Assembly (NCBI GenBank): GCA_033002965.1
Contig: JAURVB010003513.1
Coordinates: forward strand, 1 to 64,000
DNA: 64,000 bases
Origin: Piper betle
Lineage: Eukaryota > Streptophyta > Magnoliopsida > Piperales > Piperaceae
Direction of reading: 5' to 3'
Under the pieces are notes generated by a model. The model saw only the letters and a program-made list of their open reading frames with translations. It searched no databases and was not told the origin of the DNA. Position numbers and translations under genes: made by a program. Below are positions 34,571 to 47,060 of the stretch, piece after piece (the first letter of the stretch is position 1; the number at the start of each line of letters is the position of its first letter).

Positions 34571-37102
34571 TGTAACACCCAAATTTTGGTTCACCAAAGA
34601 ACCGAATCATAAATGTTACGATTGAGTCGAGTTGTGTTTAAAGTTGATAATCTGTAAGACTCAATTAATAATATAAATCGAAACAACCTTCTTAGCATCT
34701 TGAGAATGGAAGACATAACTAAATAAGTATGAAAACTAATCAAATGTAAATAAAAGAATGAAAGAAAATAACTGCGCTTAACTCATGTGTAGTGCATATT
34801 TGTCCTTCATCAAAGCTGATTCAAGAACAGAGACCTATATACATATAATATAAAAAAACATTAGTAACGGATATCACTGGTGCAGAAAATAACTAAATAT
34901 CAAATTGTCAAATGAGAGATGATCCTCATTTAAAAGAAAACCATTATATACTTCAACTGAACTCTCCGTAAGGGCATCTACTAAGAAGCCACCAATTTGT
35001 AGACCCGGTAGCATCTTGAACTGACTAGTTTGCTGATTCCTCTCTTGACATTTTCTCATTTTTTTCTGATCCCTTGGGATTACTAGTATATCCTAAGCCT
35101 TTCATTTCCTCTATTTATCTCCTGACCCTTCGCACAAAGGCCGAGTATTCTCAAATAGTGGCCTTCAGTGCCCTTTAAACCACATGCCCGAATGTGTGTT
35201 GTACTAAACAGTACCAGTAAACCTCAACATTTCTTCGTGAATTAGGTTTCCTTGGGAATGGAACATCCCTCTCACAAATCCAGAGCCCACTACAACCGAC
35301 ACGTTCACCTGCTCACGGTACGTGCGAGTCTATTTCATCAACTCACTTCTCACTAAAAACTCGATAATATTATATATAGGCCTGAGATGAGAATTATTTT
35401 GTAAAACCCATGATTTGAATCAGGGTTTTATAATCTAAACTGGTTAGTTTGACAGTTATTTTTAGAGTCGAGTCATGTTTTAAATACGAGAACACCATTC
35501 ATTTTTTCTCACCAACCATTCATTTTTCTCAACTGACCATTCGTTTTTCTCAACTAACCTGTAACACCCCAATTTTGGTTCACCTAAGAATTGGATCAAA
35601 AATGTTACGACCGAGTCGGGTCTTGTTTAGTATTGTTTATCAGCAAGACTCGACCAATAAAATAGATCAAAATAACCCTCTTGGTGTCATGATAATGAAA
35701 GACATTGTCTAATAAACATCAAAACACATCAAATATAAATAAATGCAAGAAATTAAATACTGTGCTGAGCTCAAGTGTGTGTAGTGTTTATCTATCCTCC
35801 CACCAAAGTAGACTCAGAATTTACATGACCTACTTATATTATATGAAAACCATCAGTAATGAATGTTACTAGTCAGAAAAACAACTAATACAATCTGGCA
35901 AATGGGTATTCCATTACCCATGAAAACTTATAATAAAACTTCAAGATAGCCTCACACTGGGTAGTAAGCAAACATACTTAAGCAATTGCTAGCTCGCATG
36001 CACAACTAATAATCATATTCATACATACATATAGCAATTACGCCCTCACACCTTCCATATCACCCGCCATGGTACTCTAGTGGCAAAAGGAACAGTTAAG
36101 TTAGTGCCACTATTCCAGAAATGCGCTGCATTATGTAGTACCATCATACACCGGACTACCTCATGGCTTGAAGGAGTACTAGTGCGATTCAAATAGATCT
36201 CCATACCACTCACTCTCTTATTCGTGAAATCCAAAAAAATGTGCATCCATATATAATAAGCTTAGGAAAGAGGCTTATATCATAAATTTCTAGAGCTTAA
36301 GTTCAAAAACCAACAAGGGATCTCATACTTGTAGTTTTATTAAACATGAATAGAAAACACAGGTAAATGGCCCGACATTGGAGGGATACAATAAAATGCC
36401 ACCAATGTCATCCTACATATAAAGCACAATTAAACTCCGCACTCAAGGAGTCAAGCAGAGAGGGAGAGAGTCCTACGGACCTATGGTCCAAGCTCCAAGC
36501 ATAATGCACATCTACGATGAGCTTAGACTTCAAAGCCTACATTAGAACCCACTACTAAGTAAAATACTAATATCTCTATATGATGCATATTCGTAGTGTG
36601 CTCATATCATCAATATATCCTAATAAAAAGACTATACCAAATAAACATACTGCTAAACACACAACACGTAAATCGAGACATGATAAAGAGAATAACTACT
36701 ATGAAATAATAAATAGTACATACATACAATCATGATCATGAAATGATAATAACGTATGCTATATACGTAAATTGCTAAACACAAGTAAATATTATATATA
36801 CTCGTATCAGTAATCATATAAACAATTAAATAAATCAATACATAATCATTCTATAAATAAATAAATAAATATTTAATTTTAATTAAACATGAATAATAAT
36901 AATATCATAGTCATCATAATAGAATATGTAATTAAATACAATTAAATAATAACATACAAGCGAACATACAAACAGATAAATAAATATATACAATTTAATA
37001 ACATAATAAGACTAATATTAATAAGTAAATATAATAATATTAATAACAAATAATCATTTAAACATACATCATATACGATAAACATATTAATAAAAAAATA
37101 AT

Positions 37103-37218
37103 AATGAGTAAATAAGTAATTAAATAATTAAATAAAACAATAAATAAGGTAAATCATCATAATGAGTAAATAAGTAATTAAATAATTAAATAAAACAATA
37201 AATAAGGAAAATCATCAT
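37103..37218 (+). repeat. 58-bp tandem duplication
   Basis: Two copies of aatgagtaaataagtaatta...taaataagg(t/a)aaatcatcat, period 58 bp, nearly identical, in the AT-rich part of the element B 3' LTR. Confidence 0.9.
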
Positions 37219-37880
37219 AACATCCAATCATGCTAAATGATGTGAATATGCTTCTAAACTAATATATAAGTCATCGAATTATTGAAAACGGTCGAGAGAA
37301 AGTAGAAAACGGGATGAACTGGACCGAACCATGCTGAATTAGACCAAATTCAAAAGTGCTGAACCAACCCGGTCTGGGTAAACTAAAAAATGGGCTGGGA
37401 TGGCTAGGCTGATGGATACGAACATGGACATGGGCTGGCAAACTCGGTCATGACCAGCTGGACGTAGTCGCGGGCTGGCGGTCGCGGTCGCAGCTGGCTA
37501 ACTCGGCCGTGGGAATGTGGGTAAACAGGCCGAACAAGGGGGCGGCGGTGCCCATCGCCGGAGAACGACCAGGGCAGTACAGTAGAGGCTGCCGTCGGTC
37601 AGGATTGAAAGAGGGCATGATTGCAGAGGTGATGTGGTGATGAGCAACGGAGTCGGGCTGGCCAGAAAACAGCAAGGAAGGCGACGGATCGTCGTTGGGT
37701 GCGGCAAAGCTGGCAACGGCGATCTAGGCCACTACGATGGTCATGGGTGGCTCCAAAATGTGGATTTCAGGGAGGGGAAGCCATTGGAATGGTTAGCTTC
37801 CTCGAAGGACACTCGCCAGTTTCGGAAAATTGCCTAAAAGGGTGGCGGCGGCAGCAAATTTCTCACATCAACAACAATTA

Positions 37881-39951
37881 GAGGAATCAATTGTAGTTGT
37901 CCTCTCGGTGGAATACTGAACATATGGCTCAAATAGACCAACATGTAGCTAGAATACTGAACATTGATGAAGATTGCTAGCTCCTTACTAATCTAGGTGG
38001 ACAGACTACACCTGCTCCTATCATCTGACAAAACATGCCATATATGCTAGAATCAACTATGTGCACTAAGAATACAAGCTCAAATCGTCTCGCTGGACTA
38101 ACTATGCATACTTAATCGTCTTGCTGGACTGACCAAGCATGCTCTAGTGATCTTGCTCGACTAACTCCTAGGGTCATTGTGAACTATGGCGACTGAAATG
38201 CAATGACCACGGCTAGAAAAACCTAAACTCACCCCTAAGGGCCTACCGGGTAGTCGAGCAGGTACTCTACAGTACTGGCAAGGTACTAGTATGAACTACA
38301 TAAGAAAAAATTATATCGGTGCGATGTATGCGCCCTATCATCTACGCATGTCTCCCTTATTCTCATCAATGTGATAGGTCAATTACGTGTACCCTCAAGG
38401 CACTCTAATCTAGGTTCTATAGTAATACTAGGGTGTGCTGTGAGTCTTGCTAGTATACGGTGGATTCTAGTACTAAATAAGAGCATATGCAAATGAGCTA
38501 TACGACTCACTATCGCCAGTCTATGTCAAACACTCAGGTGTCCCTAGAAGAGGAACAATACTGCTCACTAGGTCTTAGCTAACTCAGTCCTAAATCAATT
38601 ATCTCACACTATTCCATAATGGAACAAGTATAGCTGCTGTAACTCTACTACATGCTATGACTCTCGTAACTATCTATATGACCATTAACTACTGTTGAGG
38701 GTGGTTCTTTGTAATGGAATGGCGGTGAGAACACTTGTACATGTACAACATGTCTCAAGGAGTATGAAAACGTACTTTGCATGGACTTGTGGAGTTTGCA
38801 TCTGGTCTATGGCATGTGCTTGCTCAATGTCTATTGATCTGTACCATTTGATAAATAGATAGTAGGACTCATAAATCTAGAAAGGTAAGTGTGAACATAC
38901 TTGGGTAGAGTCTTAGCTCTGTCTAATGAAAAACTGGTCACACTGATCCACAATTCTAACTATGAAGTGTCTCATCCTCACATAGTCTAACATAAGGTCT
39001 GCTGGGTGAGTGCACTAGATGAAAAAAATGTTACTAGGTATGTATATGACTCTATCTGTGGTGATGTAAGGATATATGTCTGAGTTACAGTGGGGTGATG
39101 AAACACTGTATAGGATACTGGGTGACTCAAAAATATGGGTAGGTCCATGGACATGCCTCCAAGAACATCATAATTGGACTCTACCATAGGTGTCCAGCCT
39201 ATGGACTAGCCAATCAACGACAAGTCTAAGAGACGGCTCCTAAGTGGCTCTAGTTCAATCAACTAACATAGGGATATGTTTCTCGATACCGTACTAGTCA
39301 TGCACTTCCAAACGGATGGGGTTCATACGACTCAAAGGACCACTATCTCTCCTTGAGTCTATGGGGACTCATAGTGAGGTTTGACACATGTCTTATCTGC
39401 TTTTCATTGGTGTGTGGCATGTCGTATGTACTGATTTACAACATTAATCTTAACTCACATGACTACTACAGTTGTGGTAGACTCTCAAGCAAAGCCATAA
39501 GCCAAGATGAGGATACACTACTGTCCCTCTATCTGGTCAACATGATCCAATCTGACTGAAGTCCTTCTTGCATTGCTCCCAAGCTTGAGTGAAGTTGTCT
39601 CCTCTGGATGGGTCTATCATGGGCTACCTACATTGTAAGTCCTAATCAGTACCACGAAAGTACCACCATACTTGAGGTAAAGGCTAAATGCTATGTCTCA
39701 GGGTAAGAACCTAATCGTGCTGGCAGAGCACAAGGAAAACAACATTTTCCTAATGGACGCTCCCCTCACTAAACCCATCATCTATGTAAAAATTCTAATA
39801 TGAGTCAAACTCCTCTCATTGGCTAGGTGAAACTCTAAATAAAACTCCTCTCACTGGCTAGGTCAAACTCCTCTAAGGACAGCTTCACACACTTGGCTCC
39901 AAATAAAACTCTTTCATCTCAATCAACCAAGACATGGCTTTGACACCAACT
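37881..39951 (-). other. Non-coding core of element B
   Basis: No gag or pol phrase is recognisable on either strand. The longest frames are 66-68 codons and lack domain features. The composition is moderate in GC and unlike the flanking AT-rich LTR centres. It is repeat-poor apart from scattered tctcgctggact/tcttgctggact words at about 38085-38160. Confidence 0.5.
39936..39950 (-). other. PBS of element B
   Basis: In minus orientation this reads GTTGGTGTCAAAGCC, one base from the LTR terminus (TGTTACA, 39952). It resembles the initiator-Met PBS GTTGGTATCAGAGCC with two mismatches and fixes the orientation of B. Confidence 0.7.
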
Positions 39952-40333
39952 TGTAACACCCCGATTTTGGTTCACCTAAGAACCAGATCAGAAATATTAC
40001 GATCATGTCAACTAATGTTTAATATTGTTGGTCACTAAGACTCGATCGATAAAATAGATCAAAATAATCGTCTTGGTGTCATGATAATGGAAGACATTGT
40101 CTTATAAACATCAAAACACATCAAATATTAATAAATGCAAGAAAGTAAATATTGTGTTGAGCTCCTGTGAGATCCCTCAACTTAGTCCCACATCTAATAC
40201 TTACTGGGAGAAGATCCTGTTTATAAGTGGGAATGGACTATAGATCTTTAACTTCTGGGGTACCCATTTTAAAGAGATGACTTGGCCCATTACGTTGCAC
40301 TTTGGGCTGGGTCATTACAGGTGGTATCAGAGC

Positions 40334-40753
40334 AGGTTTCCCAAAAGCTCACATCTTATGACTCAAGTACCTTGTTGAAGAGTCCAATATTTATCTTTCT
40401 CCAATGGGGTATGTCATTAGTGAATTAGTGGACTCACTAACAAACCTAAGTAATCATTGAAGAAAGAAAAAAATTTTTTTTTAACATTACGGAATGTCGA
40501 TGGGAACCGCAAAAGGAAGTTTCAGGAGATTTCATGTCAACTATGTAAAAATTGCAACAAGATGCATTCAGGGTTATGCAGTGAGCCCCGTCGGTGCTAC
40601 AATTGCGGAAGGACATGACACCGGCAAAATGAGTGTCGTCAGCCTCCGAAGCAACAACAAGAGCAACCTGAGGTTCCGAAGATATAGTTAATCATGATCA
40701 TCCTGTTGATGTTATAATATTTCGGGGACGAAATATTACTAAGTTGGGGAGAT
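40334..40753 (+). pseudogene. Gypsy leader and gag zinc-knuckle fragment before LTR K
   Basis: After the PBS, the sequence differs from the TRIM internal region. It reads in one frame as a basic gag C-terminus (RKFQEISCQLCKNCNKMHS), then CYNCGRT-HRQNEC (40595-40636). This is a CCHC knuckle of spacing C-x2-C-x4-H-x4-C with a stop codon before the His. It runs directly into a PPT-like aagttggggaga and LTR K. It is thus a gypsy element that has lost its pol region. The 65-codon frame at 40494-40691 is in a different phase and is not a gene. Confidence 0.7.
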
Positions 40754-41404
40754 TGTAAGAACCGTGAAAATATGTGAAAATTTTTATTTCAAGACTTGAA
40801 CCTAAGTATTATGAAATATTATTTTCGATGAATGGATATGGTTGGTTATCAAGTAGACCGGTCACGGTTCAACGTAAAGCCAAACCCTAACCTTAGAGAA
40901 GATGTAAGGCCAAACTCTGGCATTAGGGAAGACAAACCCAACCTAGAGAATACTGATTCATGAACGGATGATGGGGTAAGAGAATTTAATAAAGGGACTC
41001 GTTGAACCTAGGGAATACCTATACATGAATAGATGTGAGAATTTAATTGAGGAACTCGTTGAAGCATATATATATAGGAGGAGGGGGTTAGGGAGAAAAG
41101 GGAGTCCACTCCTTCTTGCCTCCTCTCCAGTGCCTTTCCATTGTGGTGTAAGTATTTCATACTTCTTCTTAGTTTCTTTTCCATTAGAACTCTTACATGC
41201 ATGGTTGCAACGCATAAATTCATTAGAAATACCTTGCTAAGTTGCTGGAACTTTTTGGTATAAATTGCAATAGGTCTTTGGGTGTTGAGATATTGTATGG
41301 TTGCAAATTAGATGGCAGATATGAAATTCACGTTTGACTAGTTTCAAGAAACCCTATTTATTTTAGCCGCACTGTTCAAAATCTAATAATGGACATGTCA
41401 GAAT

Positions 41405-41935
41405 GGAACGGACAGTCCATAAATAAATATCGGCCAATAGGGGGCGTACGATGGAATGGACCCATCGGCTCAACCTAATACAGTGGTACGGTGGAATGGA
41501 CCCATTGGCCAATAGGGGGTACGGTGGAATGGACCCATCGGCTCAACCTAATAGAGTGGTACGGTGGAATGGACCCATCGGCCAATAGGGGGTACGGTGG
41601 AATGGACCCATCGGCCAATAGGGGTACGGTGGAATGGACCCATCGGCTCAACCTAATAAGTGGTACGGTGGAATGGACCCATCGGCCAATAGGGGGGTAT
41701 GGTGGAATGGACCCATCGGCTCAACCTAATACAGTGGAACGGTGGAATGGACCCATCGGCCAATAGGGGGTACGGTGGAATGGACCCATCGGCTCAACAT
41801 AATCAGTGGTACGGTGGAATGGACCCATCTGCTAATAAGGGGTACGGTGGAATGGACCCATCGGCCAATAGGGGGTACGATGGAATGGACCCATCGGCCA
41901 ATAGGGGTACGGTGGAATGGACCCATCGGCCCAAC
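41405..41935 (+). repeat. Minisatellite array A in LTR K
   Basis: About fifteen units are built on ggtggaatggacccatcggc. They occur in two spacer lengths: about 33-34 bp with caatagggggtac, and about 40 bp with tcaacctaatacagtggtac. The two forms alternate irregularly. Units lack stops in several frames, which produces spurious open frames on both strands. Confidence 0.95.
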
Positions 41936-42416
41936 ATAATAGGGGGTACGATGGAATGAACCAATCGGCCAATAAGGGGGCACGATGGAGTGACCCATCG
42001 GCCCAATATTTTATAGTGGCATGGTGGACTAACCCATCAGCCAATAGAACTACAACATAATAGGGGGTACGATGGAATGAACCAATCAGCCAATAAGGGG
42101 GCACGATGGACTGACCCATCGGCCCAATATTTTATAGTGGCATGGTGGACTAACCCATCAGCCAATAGAACTACAACATAATAGGGGGTATGATGGAATG
42201 AACCAATCGGCCAATAAGGGGGCACGATGGACTGACCCATCGGCCCAATATTTTATAGTGACATGGTGGACTAACCCATCAGTCAATAGAACTACAACAT
42301 AATAGGGGGTACGATGGAATGAACCAATCGGCCAATAAGGGGGCACGATGGACTGACCCATCGGCCCAATATTTTATAGTGGCATGGTGGACTAACCCAT
42401 CAGCCAATAGAACTAC
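41936..42416 (+). repeat. 121-bp higher-order repeat array B in LTR K
   Basis: Four copies, with the landmark agggggta at 41941, 42062, 42183 and 42304, an exact 121-bp period. Each unit contains three diverged versions of the array A word (gatggaatgaaccaatcggcc, gatggactgacccatcggccc, ggtggactaacccatcagcc) plus tattttatagtg and agaactaca. Copies are nearly identical, so amplification was recent. Confidence 0.95.
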
Positions 42417-43586
42417 ATCGAGCTTGATCCCGACATGGGTATGTAGGCCAATCAAGATTGTTTGATTTTCAGCTCAAATAAGGTAGAATAAAAGTATGAT
42501 AGGATAGTCAGGTTAGGAGAATGGGTAATAAATGGGACTTCTTTTTCTTTTGTTTTGAGTTATAAATGTGGCTATGGGAAATGGTCTAAGACTGTGGGAA
42601 CCATTATTTTATAACTTATTACTCGGCATTTAGTAGTTTTATTTTGGTAACACCTGGCCAACAAGGCCCACAATATTGTTAAAAATGGCCGGGTCGTTAC
42701 AGGTGGATGGATTGTGAGATCTCTCAGCTTAGTCCCACATTTAATACCTACTGGGAGAAGAACCTGTTTATAAGTGGGAATGGACTAGAGATCTTTAACT
42801 TCCGGGGTACCCATTTTAAAGAAATGACTTAGCCCATTACGTTGCACTTTGGGCTAGGTCGTTACAAATGGTATCAGAGCCGATCTGGTTCCATGTTAGA
42901 TGGTGGGAAGACTAGGGACGTTGGCTAGGCTGCCAGTCACGGGCCAAAAAGGTCGTAGGCTGGGGTTAGCAACGGGCCAAGACTAGAAACGTTGGCTAGG
43001 CTGCCAGTCACGGGACAGAAAGGACGTGAGTTGGGACTAGCAACGGGCCAAGAATAGGCATTTTGGGGACGAAATTTCCTAAGGTGGGTGGATTGTGAGA
43101 TCCCTCAACTTAGTCCCACATCTAATACCTATTGGGAGAAGATCCTGTTTATATGTGGGAATGGACTAGAGATCTTTAACTTCCGGGGTACCCATTTTAA
43201 AAAAATGACTTAGCCCATTGCGTTGCACTTTGGGTTCGGGCTAGCAACGGGCCAAGACTAGAAATGTTGGCTAGGCTGCCAGTCACGGGCCAGAAAGGAC
43301 GTGGGCTGGGGCTAGCAACGGGCCAAGAATAGGCATTTCGGGGACGAAATTTCCTAAGGTGGGTGGATTGTGAGATCCCTCAACTTAGTCCCACATCTAA
43401 TACTTACTGGGAGAAGATCCTGTTTATAAGTGGGAATGGACTATAGATCTTTAACTTCCGGGGTACCCATTTAAAGAGATGACTTAGCCCATTACGTTGC
43501 ACTTTGGGCTGGGTCGTTACAGCTCCTGTGTGTAGCGTTTATCTTTCCTTTCACCAAAGTCGACTCAGGATTTACATGACCTCTAT

Positions 43587-44300
43587 ATATTTTATGAAAA
43601 CCATCAATAACGAATGTTACTTGTCCTCAAAATAACTAATACAATCTGGTGAATGGGTATTCTATTACCCATGAAAAATTATAAAACTTCAAGATAGCCT
43701 TACACTGGGCAGAAAGCAAACATATTTAAGCAATTCCCAGCTCAAATGCACGGCTCATAATCATATTCGTACATACATACAACACTTACGCCCTCATGCC
43801 TTCTTTATCACCCACTAGGTACTCCAGTGGAAAAAGGAACAGTTAAGTTAGTGCCACCTATTTTGAAAATGTGCTGCATTACGCAATATCTTCATACACC
43901 GCACTACCTCATGATTTGAAAGAGTACTAGTGCGATTCATTTATATATTTTATGAAAACCATCAATAACGAATGTTACTTGTCCTCAAAATAACTAATAC
44001 AATCTGGTGAATGGGTATTCTATTACCCATGAAAAATTATAAAACTTCAAGATAGCCTTACACTGGGCAGAAAGCAAACATATTTAAGCAATTCCCAGCT
44101 CAAATGCACGGCTCATAATCATATTCGTACATACATACAACACTTACGCCCTCATGCCTTCTATATCACCCACTAGGTACTCCAGTGGCAAAAGGAACAG
44201 TTAAGTTAGTGCCACCTATTTTGAAAATGTGCTGCATTACGCAATATCTTCATACACCGCACTACCTCATGATTTGAAAGAGTACTAGTGCGATTCATTT
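43587..44300 (+). repeat. 357-bp tandem duplication inside the element B LTR
   Basis: The segment starting tttatgaaaaccatcaataa at about 43590 recurs 357 bp later (about 43947). I noticed only a few differences (for example ttctttatca/ttctatatca and gtggaaaaag/gtggcaaaag). It is a recent local duplication that lengthens this LTR relative to its solo relative G. Confidence 0.92.
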
Positions 44301-46683
44301 ATATCTCCATACCGCTCACTCTCTTGTTGTGAAATCCATAAAAATGCATGAACTTATATAAGAGGCTTAGGAAGGATGCTTATATCATATATTTTTGGAG
44401 CATAAGTTTGAAAACTAACAAGGGATCTCATCCTTGTAGTTTTATTAAATATACATAGGAAAGACTTCTAAATGGTCCGACATCGGAGAGATGCAATAAA
44501 ACGCCATTGATGCCGTCCTGTGTATAAAACACAATTAAACTCGACAAGGAGTCAAGCAAGGAGGGAGAGAGTCCTACGGACTTGTGGTCCAAGCTCCAAG
44601 CGTACCACACAACTACTGCGAGCTCAGACTCGAAGCCTACATTGGAATCCACTACTAAGCAAAATACTAATATCCCTACATGATGCATACTCGTGGTTTG
44701 TGCTCTTATCATCAATACATCATAATAAAAAGACTATACTAAATATACATACAGACAAACACACAACACGTAAATTGAGACATAATAATGAGAATAACTA
44801 ATACCAAATAATAAACATTAAATACATACAATCATGAAAAAATAAATAGATAATAAATACATAAAAATAATTAATACTCTATTCATAAAATGATAATATC
44901 GTATATTACATACGTAAATTGCTAAACACAAGTAAATATTATATATACTCATGTTAGTAATCATATAAACAATTAAATAAATAAATACATAATCATTCTA
45001 TAAATAAATAAATAATTAATTATTTAATTTTAATTAAACATGAATAATAATAATAATATCATAGTTACGTAATTAAATACAATTAAATAATAGCATACAC
45101 GCGAACATATAAATAGATAAATAAATATATACAAATTAATAACATAATAAGACTAATATTAATAAGTAAATATAATATTATAAATAACAAATAATCATGT
45201 AGACATATATTATATACGATAAACATATAAATAAAAATAAATAACTAATATTGAATAAATAAATAATTAAATAATTAAATAAAACAATAATTAAGGAAAA
45301 TCATCATAACATCCAATCATACTAAATCATGTGAATATGCTTCTAAACTAATATATAAGTTCTTGAATTACCGAAAACAGGCTGAACCAGACAGAACCAA
45401 GTTAAACTAGACCAAAATCGAAAGTGCTAAACCAACCTGGTCTTGGTTTAATGAAAAATGGGCTATTGGCTAGGTTGATGGACACAACATGGACATGGTC
45501 TGGCGGTCATGGTCACAGCTTGCTGACGTAGATGTGGGCATGTGGGTAAACGGGCGGAACAAACGGGCGGCGGTGCCCGTCGCTTGAGAATGGCCACGGC
45601 AGCGCGACTGAGGCTGCCGTTGGTCGCGATTAGTTGGGCCCACCTATGGGTATGTGTAATATACATATGGACGGAAATTTTGATCGAGGCCGTCCAGAGT
45701 CAAAACTGACTCGAGTCCTAAAATTGACTCTATAGGCTAGAATCGAGACAAATAGTGTAAATTGGCCTCAAACTCCAAACTCGATCAAGTTGAGCCCACA
45801 TGGGCAATATCCAGTGATCCAAAATTCCTATGCTGCAAGCAAATGAAATATCCAAAAATTCCAAAATGAATTCTAAACATTGCAATGGCCCAAATCTAGG
45901 ACTATAATCTTGGCTAAACCATACAAACTCTGTATACCTTTGTATACACAAATAACTCATGCTCTTATCATCTACATGTCGTGCATACTCAGCCATTGTA
46001 ACATGCTCATACGGCCATCTGAGCCTCATTCTTATATCCTTAATGATGTTCTGGCTCAAGCTCACTCAAATAGACTCAAGACTACCTGAATTGGACATAA
46101 CTAAAAAGCTTAAAACCCTAACCCAAAAATTGGGGTTTTATAAACGATTCGTTTTTCTCATCAACCACTCATTTTCTTCCCCTTGACATCTATATATTCC
46201 ACACTTTTGACACTATCACCTTGCAGCCATTACCATCCTTCTCACCCAACTTCCTTCTTATTTTTCTTCTCTTTTCCCCGCCAATCCTCACTCAACCTAG
46301 CCACAACCTCGTCGCCATCACTGCATGACTGACAATTAGGTACTGAGTAGGAGCTCACCGTTTAGGCTCTAAGACACAATTGGAGCTCCTACCAGGTCTG
46401 TTTAGGATTCATTTCCTGTTTTATCCTCTACTCTACTGTGTATTGTTTTATTACTTGTATGACGAGTTATGTGGCATTACAATGGATCCCACTTAACCCA
46501 TGTCATTAAGTTGATCGATCTTCCCGATTAATAACCCCCAAGGACGGGATCCCTCGAGTATGTTTTAGAAAACAATATCCACCACAAGTTGCCTTTGGGA
46601 CGATTATATAAATCCCTAACAAGACCTATATATATATATATATATATAATTTTTGCAATTTTTGACAACCGTACTAAGCGACC

Positions 46684-47060
46684 GGGCATGTGCCAGTCGA
46701 AGCTGGGACAACCCTGCTACGCAAATGGCATGTGCTAGGCGAAACTGGAATACCGACAACCATGTTATGTGAGCAACATGTGCTAGTCGAAACCGCCAAT
46801 AACCATGCTACGCAAGTGGCATGTGCTCGTCAATGCTAGGAATACCGACAACCATATGTGACAGTCGAAATATTGACAACCATATGTGATAGTCGATACT
46901 GGGAATACTGACAACTATATTATGCCAGCGGCATATGCCAGTCAAAGCCAGAAATATCGACAATCATATGTGTTGGTCGATGCTAGGAATACCGACAACC
47001 ATGTTATGTGAGCGGCATGTGCCAGTTGAAGCCAAAAATATTGACAACCGTGCTACACAA
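46684..47060 (+). repeat. Degenerate tandem repeats in LTR D
   Basis: Repeating words gcatgtgccagtcgaagct, ggaataccgacaaccat and tacgcaagtggcatgtgct occur in variable order, giving about eight partial units of roughly 35-60 bp. There is no coding potential. Confidence 0.75.

Larger units (their letters stand above)
40754..42701 (+). mobile_element. LTR K with internal minisatellites
   Basis: It starts TGTAAGAACCGTG right after a PPT-like tract and ends GGCCGGGTCGTTACA. The 3' portion is homologous to LTR J (ttataaatgtggctatggga...taacacctggcc). A TATA-like atatatataggagg run lies at about 41068-41085, with a leader downstream. About half of its length is tandem repeat. Confidence 0.85.
40166..43521 (+). 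mobile_element. Composite TRIM array with perfect TSD
   Basis: Four copies of a roughly 154-bp LTR (TGTGAGATC(C/T)CTCA...GTC(A/G)TTACA) lie at 40166-40319, 42713-42866, 43094 to about 43233 (3' end missing) and 43369-43521. The PBS tggtatcagagc follows the first (40322-40333) and second (42869-42880). Internal units carry gggacgttggctaggctgcc and end in gacgaaatttcctaaggtgg before the next LTR. The outermost LTRs are flanked by perfect GCTCC duplications (40161-40165 and 43522-43526), so the whole 3.36 kb behaves as one insertion into element B. Between LTRs 1 and 2 sits a gypsy-derived piece with LTR K. Confidence 0.88.
35560..46142 (-). mobile_element. LARD-like LTR element B, minus orientation
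   Basis: There are two long related LTRs: 35560 to about 37880 (3' LTR, truncated on its right) and 39952-46142 (5' LTR, native about 2.83 kb after removing the TRIM insertion). Both start TGTAACACCCC(A/G)ATTTTGGTTCACCTAAGAA on the plus strand. The 2.07-kb stretch between them has no reading frame above about 70 codons. It ends against the 5' LTR with the reversed PBS ggctttgacaccaac. Long LTRs around a non-coding core with a PBS fit a large retrotransposon derivative that depends on another element's proteins. The PPT side is lost in the truncation. Outer flanks taacc and taaac are only an imperfect duplication. Confidence 0.7.

Noticed and set aside
41405..42361. Many open frames of 65-95 codons on both strands (WTHRPIGG-type repeats)
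   Set aside because: They are translations of a stop-free minisatellite in all phases; no start context, no conservation and the array lies inside an LTR.
41936..42416. Regularly spaced repeats resembling a CRISPR array
   Set aside because: The whole 121-bp unit is repeated with no unique spacers, and the setting is a plant LTR.
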